Shown here piece by piece: positions 8,519 through 17,023 of a stretch of 64,000 bases of DNA. Location: NCBI GenBank assembly GCA_964526675.1, contig CAZGLY010000003.1, forward strand, positions 1 to 64,000, written 5' to 3'. The notes below the pieces were generated by a model. The model made no database searches. It was not told the DNA's origin and saw nothing but the letters and a program-made list of their open reading frames with translations. This DNA comes from CAZADA01 sp964526675. Lineage in GTDB: Bacteria > Pseudomonadota > Alphaproteobacteria > Caulobacterales > Maricaulaceae. Numbering within the stretch: position 1 is the first letter of the stretch; every line of letters begins with the position of its first letter. The position numbers and the translations under genes were made by a program.

Positions 8519-9301
8519 TTACGGCGACGGGTCCCGCAGAGTCGCCAGCGCGGGGAACCGCACTTCGTCCACGCGCCAAGCGGTGACCGGCAACCCCGGT
8601 TCGCCGAGGTGACCCACCAGCGCCTCATCGCGATACACTTCGACACCGCCGCCATTGCCTGCGGCCACGACCAAGCCCGGCTGTTGAGGCGTGCGAAAGA
8701 CCTGACCGGCGCGAAGCTCCGCCGCGAAGACGCGGCCGCCATTGACGTCCGTCACCTCCACCCACACCGGGATGCGGGCGCGCAAGGTGATCACGGGGCC
8801 ATCCTGAGCGGTGAGCGCCGCCATCGCGCGCGCAGCCTCCGGCGCCCCGGGCTCCGCCGCGACCCAAGCTTGCAACGCTTCCGGCACCGGCGGGATGGCG
8901 TCAGACGCGCTCGGACCGCCGTCCCACGCGGCGCCGGCCCATAGCGCCGCCGCCGCCGCCAGACCCAAAAGGCCCGCAGCCGCGACCGGCGGAACGGCCG
9001 CGCGGCGCGCCGGCTCCGGGCGCGGATAACTCACCCCTGACGGCGTCGCCGGTCGGCGCATCCGGCCCTGTGCCGCGTACGCCTTCGCCGCGCCCTCGGG
9101 ATCAAGCCCGACCTGAGCCGCGTACGCGCGCACGAAACCGAGCACATATGGACGCTCCGGCAAGCTGCGGTCGTCCATAGCCTCAATGGCTTCGAGAAAC
9201 TCCAGCCGCACGCGGGTGGCGTCCGCCACATCTTGCAGGCTAAGACCGCTGGCCGCGCGCGCCGCGGCCAGGCGCGCTCCAATGGTCTGTTCGTCATCCA
9301 T
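8519..9301 (-). CDS. RodZ-like HTH protein with a C-terminal DUF4115 domain
   Basis: This 260-residue membrane protein has a cytoplasmic N-terminal XRE-type helix-turn-helix (IGARLAAARAASGLSLQDVA, residues 6-25), a single transmembrane segment near residues 112-132 (AAAGLLGLAAAAALWAG) and a periplasmic C-terminal beta domain. The layout matches RodZ/YfgA-type proteins, which couple MreB to the cell wall in rods. The C-terminal RAGQVFRTPQQPGLVVAAGN is typical of the DUF4115 region. ATG 9301 begins directly before the HTH. It is encoded 141 bases upstream of ispG on the same strand and is probably co-transcribed with it. Confidence 0.8.
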   Translation of the reverse strand: MDDEQTIGARLAAARAASGLSLQDVADATRVRLEFLEAIEAMDDRSLPERPYVLGFVRAYAAQVGLDPEGAAKAYAAQGRMRRPATPSGVSYPRPEPARRAAVPPVAAAGLLGLAAAAALWAGAAWDGGPSASDAIPPVPEALQAWVAAEPGAPEAARAMAALTAQDGPVITLRARIPVWVEVTDVNGGRVFAAELRAGQVFRTPQQPGLVVAAGNGGGVEVYRDEALVGHLGEPGLPVTAWRVDEVRFPALATLRDPSP

Positions 9302-9449
9302 GGCCCAGTCCGTCACACCCACGCTCCATTCTGACGCCCATGGGCAAACGCCTCGCAAACGTCGCGCCGAAACGGCCGTGACGCACTGCACACGTTCATC
9401 ACGCTTAAGCGTGTTCGTCGCCGGCCGGCAAGTCGACGAAACGCCTCGT

Positions 9450-11726
9450 TTACGCCTCGACGCCGAGGCGTTCGGCCATCGCCTCCAGCGCGCCGCGCAC
9501 ATCGGCGTCGGGGTCTTGGACCAAGGTCAGCACCTGATCGCGCACGGCCCGCGCGTTCATGTCCAAAATGGCCCGCTTTACGGGGCCGATACCGTTGGGC
9601 GGCATGGACAAGCGCGTGAACCCCAAACCAATCAGCGCCATCGCCTCTAAGGGGCGGCCCGCCGCCTCGCCGCAGACCGTGATCGGCACGCCGGCGCGCA
9701 AGCAGCTCTCGCTGATCTGCGCGAGGAACCGCAGTGCGGGCGGCGATAAAATATCATACCGCTCCACCAGCTTCGGGTGATTGCGATCGGCCGCGAAGAA
9801 AAACTGCATCAGATCGTTCGCGCCGACAGAAATGAAATCCGCTTCGGTCAAGAGCGCGTCGAGTTGGAACGCGAGCGCCGGGGTCTCCAGCATCGCGCCC
9901 GTCTCAACATGGGTCGGACGCGGCCGCCCGCGGCGCGCCGCCCAGGTCACTTCAGCGTCGACGAGGGTCTTGGCCTCGCGAAACTCCGACACCGTGGCCA
10001 CCAAGGGGAACATCACGCGCAGCGTGCGCCCCGCCGCCGCGTCCACCAGCGCGCGCAGCTGGTAGCGCATCAGCCCCGGCCGATCGAGCGCCAGGCGAAC
10101 CGCCCGCCACCCAAGGGCCGGGTTTTCCTCCTCGTCGCTTTCCACATAGGGCAGGATTTTATCGCCCCCGAGGTCGAGCGTGCGGAACACGACCGGCTTG
10201 GCGTCGCCCGCGGCCTCCAACGCCGCACGGTAAAGCGCCGCCTGCTCCGCCAGGCGAGGCATGGTGTCCGCCACCATGAACTGGAATTCGGTGCGGAAGA
10301 GGCCCACGCCGTCCGCGCCAGTGCGCGCGATTTGGGGCAAATCAACCGCGAGGCCCGCATTCACCAACAGCGACACGCGCACGCCGTCGCGCGTGATCGC
10401 GGGCCGATCGCGCAGCCGTTCGAACTCGGCGCGTTGTTCGCCCGACAAGGCGATTTTGGCGTGGAACGACTCGACCACGTCCGGGCTGGGCCGCAAATGC
10501 ACTTCCGCGCGCGCGCCATCAATGATGACGGTGTCGCCGTCCTCGACCCGATCCAAAACGTCGTCCAGACGGCCCACCATCGGGATGCCGAGCGCGCGCG
10601 CGACAATCGCGGCGTGGCTGTTCGGCGTGCCCTCCTCCAACACAACGCCCTTGAGCCGTGAGGCGTCGTGCTCCAACAGCTCCGCCGGACCCATGTCCCG
10701 CGCGATCAAGATGGCGTCCTGCGGCAACTCCAAGGGCGCGATGACGCCGCCGTCCTCCTCCGCCAAATGGCGCAGGAGCCGGTTGGCCAGGTCTTCCAAG
10801 TCGTGCAAGCGCGCGCGGAGATAGGGGTCGCGGGTCTGCGTCAGCCGGGCGCGATGCTCGTTGCGCACACGCTCGACGGCCGCTTCGGCCGTGAGCCCCG
10901 AGACGGCGGCGTCCCGCAGGCGCTCCAGCCAGCCATGGTCGTGAGCGATCATGCGATAGGCTTCGAGCACCTCGCGCGGCTCATCCAACCGCGCCACCCG
11001 TCCGCTGACCAACGCGTCGACCGCGGCGCGCAAGCGCATCACCGCGCGCTCCACGCGCTCAGCTTCCGCTTCGGGGTCGTCGGCGATCAACCGGGCGACG
11101 GGCACATGCGGCTCGTGCTTCACGGCGGGTCCGATGGCGACCCCGTCCGCGATCCGTCGGCCGACGCGCCGTTCGGCCCGGCTTGGACGCAGCTCCAGCC
11201 CGCTGAGGGTGTGCTCGCCCGCAATGGCGGGATCGGCCACGACTTCCGCCAAAACCATGGCGGCGGTTTGCAGCGTCTCGACCTCGTCCATGTCATAGAG
11301 GCGCGACGCCCGGTTTTGCAGCGTCAGCACGCCCAGCAACCGTCCGCCGCGCAAAATCGGCGCGCCGAGAAACGACACCACGCCGTCTTCGCCGACCTCC
11401 GGCTGATATGAGAAGGCGGGATGATTGGGCGCGTCATCGACATTGACCGGCGCCAACGCCCGCGCGACCGCACCGACAAGACCTTCGCCCGGCGCCAGAT
11501 AAAGCTGATGCACCGCGTCCGGCGCGAGACCGTGGGTGGCGCACAGCTCCATCTGCCCGGCGGCGCGGCGCAGATAGACCGAACACACGTCAGCCTCCAG
11601 CCCGCCCGCGATCACGCGCACAAACTGGTCCAGCCGCTCTTGCGCGCCGGCGCGCGCGGCCATGAGCTCGCGGATCTCGCGCATCAACCGGCGCACGCCG
11701 GTGGAGAAAGGAAGGGTGTCGGCCAT
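9450..11726 (-). CDS. ptsP: Phosphoenolpyruvate-protein phosphotransferase PtsP (nitrogen PTS enzyme I)
   Basis: This 758-residue EI-Ntr starts the nitrogen-related phosphotransfer chain by moving phosphate from PEP to NPr. The N-terminal GAF sensor domain covers about residues 1-165 (VCSVYLRRAAGQMELCATHG). The phospho-His domain follows with PNSHAAIVARALGIPMVG. The C-terminal PEP-binding barrel includes DGVGLFRTEFQFM and ITVCGEAAGRP with the catalytic Cys. The start at ATG 11726 is preceded by GGGGCGG. It lies 16 bases downstream of lysC and is surely co-transcribed with it. Confidence 0.95.
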   Translation of the reverse strand: MADTLPFSTGVRRLMREIRELMAARAGAQERLDQFVRVIAGGLEADVCSVYLRRAAGQMELCATHGLAPDAVHQLYLAPGEGLVGAVARALAPVNVDDAPNHPAFSYQPEVGEDGVVSFLGAPILRGGRLLGVLTLQNRASRLYDMDEVETLQTAAMVLAEVVADPAIAGEHTLSGLELRPSRAERRVGRRIADGVAIGPAVKHEPHVPVARLIADDPEAEAERVERAVMRLRAAVDALVSGRVARLDEPREVLEAYRMIAHDHGWLERLRDAAVSGLTAEAAVERVRNEHRARLTQTRDPYLRARLHDLEDLANRLLRHLAEEDGGVIAPLELPQDAILIARDMGPAELLEHDASRLKGVVLEEGTPNSHAAIVARALGIPMVGRLDDVLDRVEDGDTVIIDGARAEVHLRPSPDVVESFHAKIALSGEQRAEFERLRDRPAITRDGVRVSLLVNAGLAVDLPQIARTGADGVGLFRTEFQFMVADTMPRLAEQAALYRAALEAAGDAKPVVFRTLDLGGDKILPYVESDEEENPALGWRAVRLALDRPGLMRYQLRALVDAAAGRTLRVMFPLVATVSEFREAKTLVDAEVTWAARRGRPRPTHVETGAMLETPALAFQLDALLTEADFISVGANDLMQFFFAADRNHPKLVERYDILSPPALRFLAQISESCLRAGVPITVCGEAAGRPLEAMALIGLGFTRLSMPPNGIGPVKRAILDMNARAVRDQVLTLVQDPDADVRGALEAMAERLGVEA

Positions 11727-11742
11727 CCGCCCCAACGTCTGA

Positions 11743-13023
11743 TTAGTCGCGCGGGCCCGCGCTGTCGGCCCGATCAAGCCCATAAGCGGCGTGGAGGCTG
11801 CGCACCGCCAGCTCCACATATTCGCCCGCCACGAGCACCGAAATCTTGATCTCCGACGTGGAGATCGCCTCGATGGAGATCCCACGCTCCGCCAAGGCCG
11901 CGAACATAATATGGGCGACGCCGGCATGGCTGCGCATGCCAACGCCCACCACAGAGACTTTCGCCAGGTCCGTCTTCGTTTTCAACTCCGAGAAGCCCAA
12001 GGCGGCTTGATCGACACTGATGGCCGCAACCGCGCGCGCCATATCCGCCTCCCCCACGGTGAAGGCAAGGTTGGCTTTATCGTCCTCGCGCGAGGGGTTT
12101 TGCAGGATCATGTCGACATTCACCCCGGCGTCCGTCAGGCGTGAAAACACGCCCGCGGCCGACCCCGGCACGTCGGGCAAGCCCATCACCGTCACCCGCG
12201 CTTCATTGCGCGTGTAGGCGATGCCGCTGACCACACGTTGCTCCATGCTCGCGTCCTCATCACTCACTAAGGTGCCGACGGGCGGCGTGTGATCGTTCGG
12301 CTCCTCGAAACTCGACAGCACCCGGATCGGCACCCGCCGCGCCATCGCCAACTGGACCGCCCGGGTCTGGAGCACTTTCGCGCCGAGGGACGCCATCTCC
12401 AACATTTCCTCAAAGGAAAGCTTATCGAGCCGGCGCGCGCGCTTCTCAATGCGCGGATCGGTCGTGTAGACGCCATCGACGTCGGTGTAGATGTCGCACC
12501 GCGCCGCGCCGAGGGCGGCGGCCATGGCCACGGCGCTTGTGTCTGACCCGCCCCGTCCTAGCGTGCTGACCCGCCCATCGGGCCCAACGCCCTGAAAGCC
12601 GGCGACGATTGCGATTTCCCCGCCGTCCACCGCGCGCCCGAGCGTCTCGGCGTTCACGCCGGTAATGCGCGCGCGGGCGTGTTTCGCGTCTGTGCCCACG
12701 CCCGCCTGCCACCCTAGCCACGACCGCGCCGGCGCGCCGAGCCGGCGCAGCGCCAACGCCAAGAGCCCGGCGCTCACCTGCTCGCCCGCGGCGACGACCG
12801 CGTCATACTCGTCGCCGTCACGGGCATGGGCCTGGGGCGCGACGGCCTCGGTCAGCCCGACAAGGCGGTCCGTCTCGCCCGCCATAGCCGACACGACGAC
12901 CGCCACGCCGGCGCCCGGCGCGGGCTGGGTCTTCGCGGCGGCGGCCACGATCCGCGCCACACGCGCGATGCGCTCCGGGTCGCCCACGGACGTTCCGCCG
13001 AACTTCATCACCACCCGCGTCAT
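11743..13023 (-). CDS. lysC: Aspartate kinase
   Basis: LysC phosphorylates aspartate, the first step toward lysine, threonine, methionine and diaminopimelate. The 426-residue protein shows the kinase hallmark VMKFGGTSV at the N-terminus, GRGGSDTSAVAMAAALGA for nucleotide and substrate binding, and YTDVDGVYTTDPR. Two ACT domains at the C-terminus (VTVMGLPDVPGSAA, VSVVGVGMRSHAGVA) imply feedback regulation by amino acids. ATG 13023 has GGAGG eight bases upstream. It is the first gene of a lysC-ptsP operon and is divergent from ubiG. Confidence 0.97.
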   Translation of the reverse strand: MTRVVMKFGGTSVGDPERIARVARIVAAAAKTQPAPGAGVAVVVSAMAGETDRLVGLTEAVAPQAHARDGDEYDAVVAAGEQVSAGLLALALRRLGAPARSWLGWQAGVGTDAKHARARITGVNAETLGRAVDGGEIAIVAGFQGVGPDGRVSTLGRGGSDTSAVAMAAALGAARCDIYTDVDGVYTTDPRIEKRARRLDKLSFEEMLEMASLGAKVLQTRAVQLAMARRVPIRVLSSFEEPNDHTPPVGTLVSDEDASMEQRVVSGIAYTRNEARVTVMGLPDVPGSAAGVFSRLTDAGVNVDMILQNPSREDDKANLAFTVGEADMARAVAAISVDQAALGFSELKTKTDLAKVSVVGVGMRSHAGVAHIMFAALAERGISIEAISTSEIKISVLVAGEYVELAVRSLHAAYGLDRADSAGPRD

Positions 13024-13172
13024 TGCGCCGTCCTCCGCCGCGCGCCCGCCCACACGTCTCGACCGTGGGACGCCGTCCCCGCTCGACCCGAGCCGCGCCG
13101 CGCCCATATTCTACCCTGCGAGAGGGTGATACCGCGCAACCCTTGCGATGATGACACGCGAAAGGAGATCCC

Positions 13173-13943
13173 ATGGCGATGGCGGCTGCGCCCGACACGC
13201 TGCGCTCGGCGAGCGTGGACCCCTCGGAGATCGCCAAGTTCTCCGCCATCGCCGACGAATGGTGGGATCCCAAGGGCAAGTTCCGACCGCTGCACGTGTT
13301 CAATCCGGTCCGGCTGGCGTTCATCCGCGACACGGTGTGCGCCCACCGCGGGCTCGATCCCCACGCGAAGCGGCCGTTCGAAGGCCTGCGCCTCTTGGAC
13401 ATTGGCTGCGGCGGCGGCTTGGTGAGCGAGCCGATGACGCGGCTCGGCGCGCAGGTGGTGGGCCTCGACGCGGCGGAGCGGAATGTGAAGACCGCCCTCA
13501 CCCACGCCCAAAGCGTTGGTCTGACCATCGACTATCGTCATGGCGCGGTGGAGCAGCTGCCGGCGGCCGGCGAAGCGCCGTTCGACATCATCTTGAACTT
13601 GGAGGTCGTGGAGCACGTCGCGGATGTCGACGCGTTCTTGAAGGCCTCGGCCGCGATGCTGGCGCCCGGAGGCGTGATGATCATCGCGACCATCAACCGC
13701 ACGCCCAAAGCGTTCGCGTTGGCGATTGTCGGGGCGGAGTATGTGTTGGGCTGGCTGCCGCGCGGCACGCATCAGTTCGAGAAGCTGGTGCGGCCGGAAG
13801 AAATCCGCCGCGCGCTGACGCCGCCGCTGCGCGTTGAGCCGCCCGTGGGGGTGAGCTTCAACCCGTTGCTCGACCGGTGGTCGCTGAGCCGGGATTCGGC
13901 GGTCAACTACATGGTGACCGCCACACGCCCCGACGCCGCGTAA
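13173..13943 (+). CDS. ubiG: Ubiquinone biosynthesis O-methyltransferase
   Basis: UbiG performs both O-methylations of ubiquinone synthesis using SAM. The 256-residue protein has the family N-terminus IAKFSAIADEWWDPKGKFRP followed by LHVFNPVRLAFIRD. The SAM-binding motif I is LLDIGCGGGLVSEPM near residue 93, with acidic GLDAAERN after it. Near-consensus ribosome site GAAAGGAGAT lies at 13159-13168. The divergent arrangement with lysC-ptsP is widely conserved in alphaproteobacteria. Confidence 0.96.
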   Translation: MAMAAAPDTLRSASVDPSEIAKFSAIADEWWDPKGKFRPLHVFNPVRLAFIRDTVCAHRGLDPHAKRPFEGLRLLDIGCGGGLVSEPMTRLGAQVVGLDAAERNVKTALTHAQSVGLTIDYRHGAVEQLPAAGEAPFDIILNLEVVEHVADVDAFLKASAAMLAPGGVMIIATINRTPKAFALAIVGAEYVLGWLPRGTHQFEKLVRPEEIRRALTPPLRVEPPVGVSFNPLLDRWSLSRDSAVNYMVTATRPDAA

Positions 13944-13945
13944 CC

Positions 13946-14344
13946 TCACGGATTGCTGATTTTGAGAATAAACGACGTCAGGACCAGCTTCGTGCGAATG
14001 TAGTAACTGGCGTCTTGCCAGCGCTCCTCCTCGGGGAACGTCTCGAAGTCGTCCTGCATTTGCCGGGCGACTTCTTCCAAGATCTGGTAGGAGCGCTGGT
14101 CCACAACGGTGTCGAACCGTTGGAGCCCCGCGCGAAACGCGGCGTGATACTCCTGCCAGGTCTCCACGCCTTTGGACCGCAGGAACTCATCGTCCACCGG
14201 CGCCAGCACGCCCTTTTCGATCAGGGTGGCGTCCCGCTCCCACACCGTGGCGTCAAAGGCTGACGCCGCGACCGGGGCTGCGAGCGCCGCGGCCCCCGCC
14301 GCCAGCATAACTCTAAGATCCACAAACGCCGCGCGAGCCGGCAT
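13946..14344 (-). CDS. Uncharacterised exported protein
   Basis: This 132-residue protein has a clear Sec signal peptide: a hydrophobic core VMLAAGAAALAAPVAASA ends at a likely signal peptidase site after residue 28. The mature part is helical and acidic (TWQEYHAAFRAGLQRFD, QILEEVARQMQDDFETFPEE) and ends in YYIRTKLVLTSFILKISNP. I do not recognise the family. It is probably periplasmic. It lies 80 bases downstream of the DUF1178 gene on the same strand and ends two bases from the convergent ubiG stop. Confidence 0.6.
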   Translation of the reverse strand: MPARAAFVDLRVMLAAGAAALAAPVAASAFDATVWERDATLIEKGVLAPVDDEFLRSKGVETWQEYHAAFRAGLQRFDTVVDQRSYQILEEVARQMQDDFETFPEEERWQDASYYIRTKLVLTSFILKISNP

Positions 14345-14424
14345 GGCACACCTCCGACAGAACTGGGGTGGACGCTGGTCGACGCGTTCGCGCGTCCCAC
14401 CTCCCGATTTGTGCTCGTTCGCAC

Positions 14425-14964
14425 TTAGTTGAGTTTTTTGGGCGGAGTTGGGGCAAACACCGACGGCAGCGGCGCCACGGGCGCGCCCTCCTCCTTCAAC
14501 GCGCGCGCCTCCTCGGCCGTGGCTTCGCCATAGATCGGTCGATGCTCCCGCGCGCCATCATGCATAGCGCGCGCCTCCTCTGAAAACCGATCTCCCACAT
14601 AATCATGGGTCTGGGCAATGTAGTCGCGCACCCGGCCGGCCAACTCCGCGAACGCGGTTTGGCGGGCGGCGACCTCGGCGTCATTGGGCGCGTGGGTGGA
14701 TGGCGGCGGCGGGGATGACGGCGGCGAAGACGGCGGCTGGGCTGCCGATCCCGCCGGAGCGGGCGGCTTTGGCGTCTCCGCGCCCGCCGGCGGGCGGGCG
14801 CCCTTCGCCAGCGCCGGCGCCATGATTTGCTTGCGCACGTTACGGTCACCGCAGATCGGACATTCCACCAGGCCTTGCGCGCTCTGGTCGTCGTAGGCGG
14901 CGGAGCTTGCGAACCAGGCCTCAAACTCGTGGTTGAGGCCGCAGCGCAACGCGTATCGGATCAT
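14425..14964 (-). CDS. DUF1178 family protein
   Basis: This 179-residue protein opens with the DUF1178 pattern MIRYALRCGLNHEFEAWF and a zinc-ribbon-like VECPICGDRNVRKQIMAPA. A Pro/Ala-rich linker follows, then the conserved helical C-terminus with DYIAQTHDYVGDRFSEEARA and IYGEATAEEARAL. Members resemble small regulatory zinc-ribbon proteins, but the function is unknown. It starts inside the end of the nitrilase gene (four-base overlap), the usual neighbour in alphaproteobacteria. Confidence 0.9.
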   Translation of the reverse strand: MIRYALRCGLNHEFEAWFASSAAYDDQSAQGLVECPICGDRNVRKQIMAPALAKGARPPAGAETPKPPAPAGSAAQPPSSPPSSPPPPSTHAPNDAEVAARQTAFAELAGRVRDYIAQTHDYVGDRFSEEARAMHDGAREHRPIYGEATAEEARALKEEGAPVAPLPSVFAPTPPKKLN

Positions 14965-15875
14965 GACGCCGCCGCTGGGGTTGCGCTGTCTTCGGCGTCC
15001 GATTGCGCCAAGGGCTCCGGCGCCACAAAGCTCTGATCGTGCTGCAAGCTTGGGATTTTGCCGCGCGTGCGCGCCACAGCCGCGAGGTCGAGCTGGGCCG
15101 TCAGCACGCCCGGCTCGTCGTGATCCAGCTTCGCCACCACCTCCCCCCAGGGGTCGGCCACCATGGACCGGCCCCAGGTCGCGCGGCCGTCCTCATGAAC
15201 GCCGCCTTGCGCAGGCGCAAGGACGAACGCGCCGGTCTCCACCGCACGCGCGCGCACCAAAAGCTCCCAATGCGCGCGGCCGGTGTGGCGGGTGAAGGCG
15301 GCCGGCGCGGCGATCACGCAAGCGCCCGCTTGCGCAAGGGCCCGATAGAGCTGCGGAAAGCGCAGATCATAACACACCGTCAGCCCCAACGGCCCGACGG
15401 GCGAGGAGGTCAACACCGCGCGATCGCCGCGGCTGACCGTGTTCGATTCCGCGTAGGATTCCCGGCCGCTCAGGATGACGTCAAAGAGATGGATTTTGTC
15501 GTAGGACGCCGCCAAGGCGCCCGCCGCGTCGAACACATGAGCGCGGTTCGCCACGCCCCCGTCGTCCGCACGCACCATCAGCGATCCGGCCAGGATCCAC
15601 ACGCCCAGCTCGCGCGCGAGGGCCGCAAGCCGCTGGTAGACGACGTCATCAGCCGCGGGCACGACCACCGCGCGCAGCGCGTCACCGTCACGCTGCACGA
15701 TGTTTGTGGCTTCTGGCGTCGCGATCAGCCGCGCCCCGGCCGCCGCGGCCGTACGGATCAGCGCTTCGGCCGCGTCCGCGTTTGCGACGGGCTCCACGCC
15801 GCTGCGCATTTGCACCAACGCGATCGGGACCATCCGAGAGTGCTCCGGCTCGGGCGTGTGGCCAGCGATCGCCAT
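14961..15875 (-). CDS. Carbon-nitrogen hydrolase (Nit-type amidase)
   Basis: This 304-residue enzyme of the nitrilase superfamily has the Glu-Lys-Cys triad: Glu in IATPEATN near residue 52, Lys in ASYDKIHLFDV near 135, and the nucleophile Cys in LTVCYDLRFPQLYR near 170. The closest well-known type is Nit1/Nit2 omega-amidase, which repairs deaminated glutathione. That would fit its fusion-tight link to a glutaredoxin gene, but the exact substrate is inferred. Its start overlaps the grxC stop by one base and its stop overlaps the DUF1178 start. Confidence 0.9.
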   Translation of the reverse strand: MAIAGHTPEPEHSRMVPIALVQMRSGVEPVANADAAEALIRTAAAAGARLIATPEATNIVQRDGDALRAVVVPAADDVVYQRLAALARELGVWILAGSLMVRADDGGVANRAHVFDAAGALAASYDKIHLFDVILSGRESYAESNTVSRGDRAVLTSSPVGPLGLTVCYDLRFPQLYRALAQAGACVIAAPAAFTRHTGRAHWELLVRARAVETGAFVLAPAQGGVHEDGRATWGRSMVADPWGEVVAKLDHDEPGVLTAQLDLAAVARTRGKIPSLQHDQSFVAPEPLAQSDAEDSATPAAAS

Positions 15876-16141
15876 CAGGCCGCGTCACCGGCGAGCAGCG
15901 CGTCCAGATCGCCGCGGCGTTCCAGCGCCAGCAAATCGTCGCAACCGCCGATGTGCCGATCGCCGATGAAAATCTGCGGGAACGTGTCGGCGCCATGGGC
16001 GCGCTGACGCATTTCCTCGCGCACCTTGGGAACGTGGGCGTTTGCGATCTCGGTCACGTCCGCGCCCTTGTTGCGCAGCAGGAACATCGCGCGCATGCAA
16101 AAGGGGCAAAACGGCTTTGTGTAGATCGTCACGGGGCTCAT
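15875..16141 (-). CDS. grxC: Glutaredoxin 3
   Basis: This 88-residue glutathione-dependent oxidoreductase has the dithiol active site CPFC within YTKPFCPFCMRAMFLL at residues 7-22. The glutathione-binding TFPQIFIGDRHIGGCDDL follows. The length is standard for GrxC. A GAGAGGAG sequence lies just before ATG 16141. It is the second gene of a comF-grxC-nit-DUF1178 operon, 14 bases after comF, and is probably involved in cytoplasmic thiol homeostasis. Confidence 0.95.
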   Translation of the reverse strand: MSPVTIYTKPFCPFCMRAMFLLRNKGADVTEIANAHVPKVREEMRQRAHGADTFPQIFIGDRHIGGCDDLLALERRGDLDALLAGDAA

Positions 16142-16155
16142 GGCGCTCTCCTCTC

Positions 16156-16977
16156 TCACAATGTAGTTGGGTCGGTGAGTCGCACAACGCGCGCCAGGCT
16201 CACCACGTCGACGCGGGCCGCGCCGGCCCGCTTCAAGGCGCGCGTCGCGGCCTCCGCCGTGGCTCCGGTGGTGAACACGTCGTCCACCAGCAGAACGCGC
16301 GCCCCGGCAAACCGCGCCCGCTCCCGAACGCGAAAAGCCCCCGCCACGTTGCGCCGCCGGCCCGACGCCGACAGCCCGCCTTGGCTCGCCGTCGGCTTGA
16401 CCCGCGCGAGGCCGTCCGCGTCGAACGGCCGCTCCAACCGGCGCGCCAGCGCGTGGGCCAGGAGGGCGGCTTGGTTGAACCGGCGGGCGCGAAGACGCCC
16501 CGCGTGAAGCGGCGTTGGCACCACCACATCCGCCACGCACGCCGCGCCGATCGCGGCGGTCATCCATCCCGCGAACGCCGGCAGACCATCGACCCGCCCG
16601 CCGTGCTTGAAGCCCAGAACAAGCGGCCGGCTTTCGTCGTCATAGACCAGCGCCGCGCGCGCGCTGTCGAAGGCCGGCGGACGCGCCAGGCACGGGCCGC
16701 ACTGGGTTTCCGGCCCAAAATCGTAAGCGAACGGCGTCCCGCAGCGCGCGCATTGCGGCGCGGTCACGAAGGACAAACGCGACCAGGCCGGCGCGGCCAC
16801 ACGCCCCGGCGCGTCCACGCGCTGGTCCGTGATCAGACACGCCGGCGGCAGGACAACATCGACCACGGCGCGAACGCCGTGCGCGGCCCAGCGCCGCGCG
16901 CGAGCGACGCCGTCGATCAGGACGGCCGAACTGTCGCGGCTCGCCGGCTCGGCCTCGTCATCCCATATCCGGCGCAT
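16156..16977 (-). CDS. ComF family protein (amidophosphoribosyltransferase-like)
   Basis: This protein of about 273 residues has the ComF layout: an N-terminal amphipathic region, a four-cysteine zinc ribbon (CARCGTPF ... QCGPC, about residues 75-100) and a C-terminal phosphoribosyltransferase fold with the PRPP loop VLLVDDVFTTGATAEA near residue 232. Also typical is VPTPLHAGRLRARRFNQAALLA. ComF relatives support DNA uptake or replication restart. The ATG at 16977 shares two bases with a possible ATG of the divergent methyltransferase (16976), so one of the two starts is probably internal; a later ComF start cannot be excluded. Confidence 0.9.
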   Translation of the reverse strand: MRRIWDDEAEPASRDSSAVLIDGVARARRWAAHGVRAVVDVVLPPACLITDQRVDAPGRVAAPAWSRLSFVTAPQCARCGTPFAYDFGPETQCGPCLARPPAFDSARAALVYDDESRPLVLGFKHGGRVDGLPAFAGWMTAAIGAACVADVVVPTPLHAGRLRARRFNQAALLAHALARRLERPFDADGLARVKPTASQGGLSASGRRRNVAGAFRVRERARFAGARVLLVDDVFTTGATAEAATRALKRAGAARVDVVSLARVVRLTDPTTL

Positions 16978-17023
16978 GCCTGACGCCTCCCCTCCGCCGA
17001 ACACCGCCGGCGACCCGCCGCCC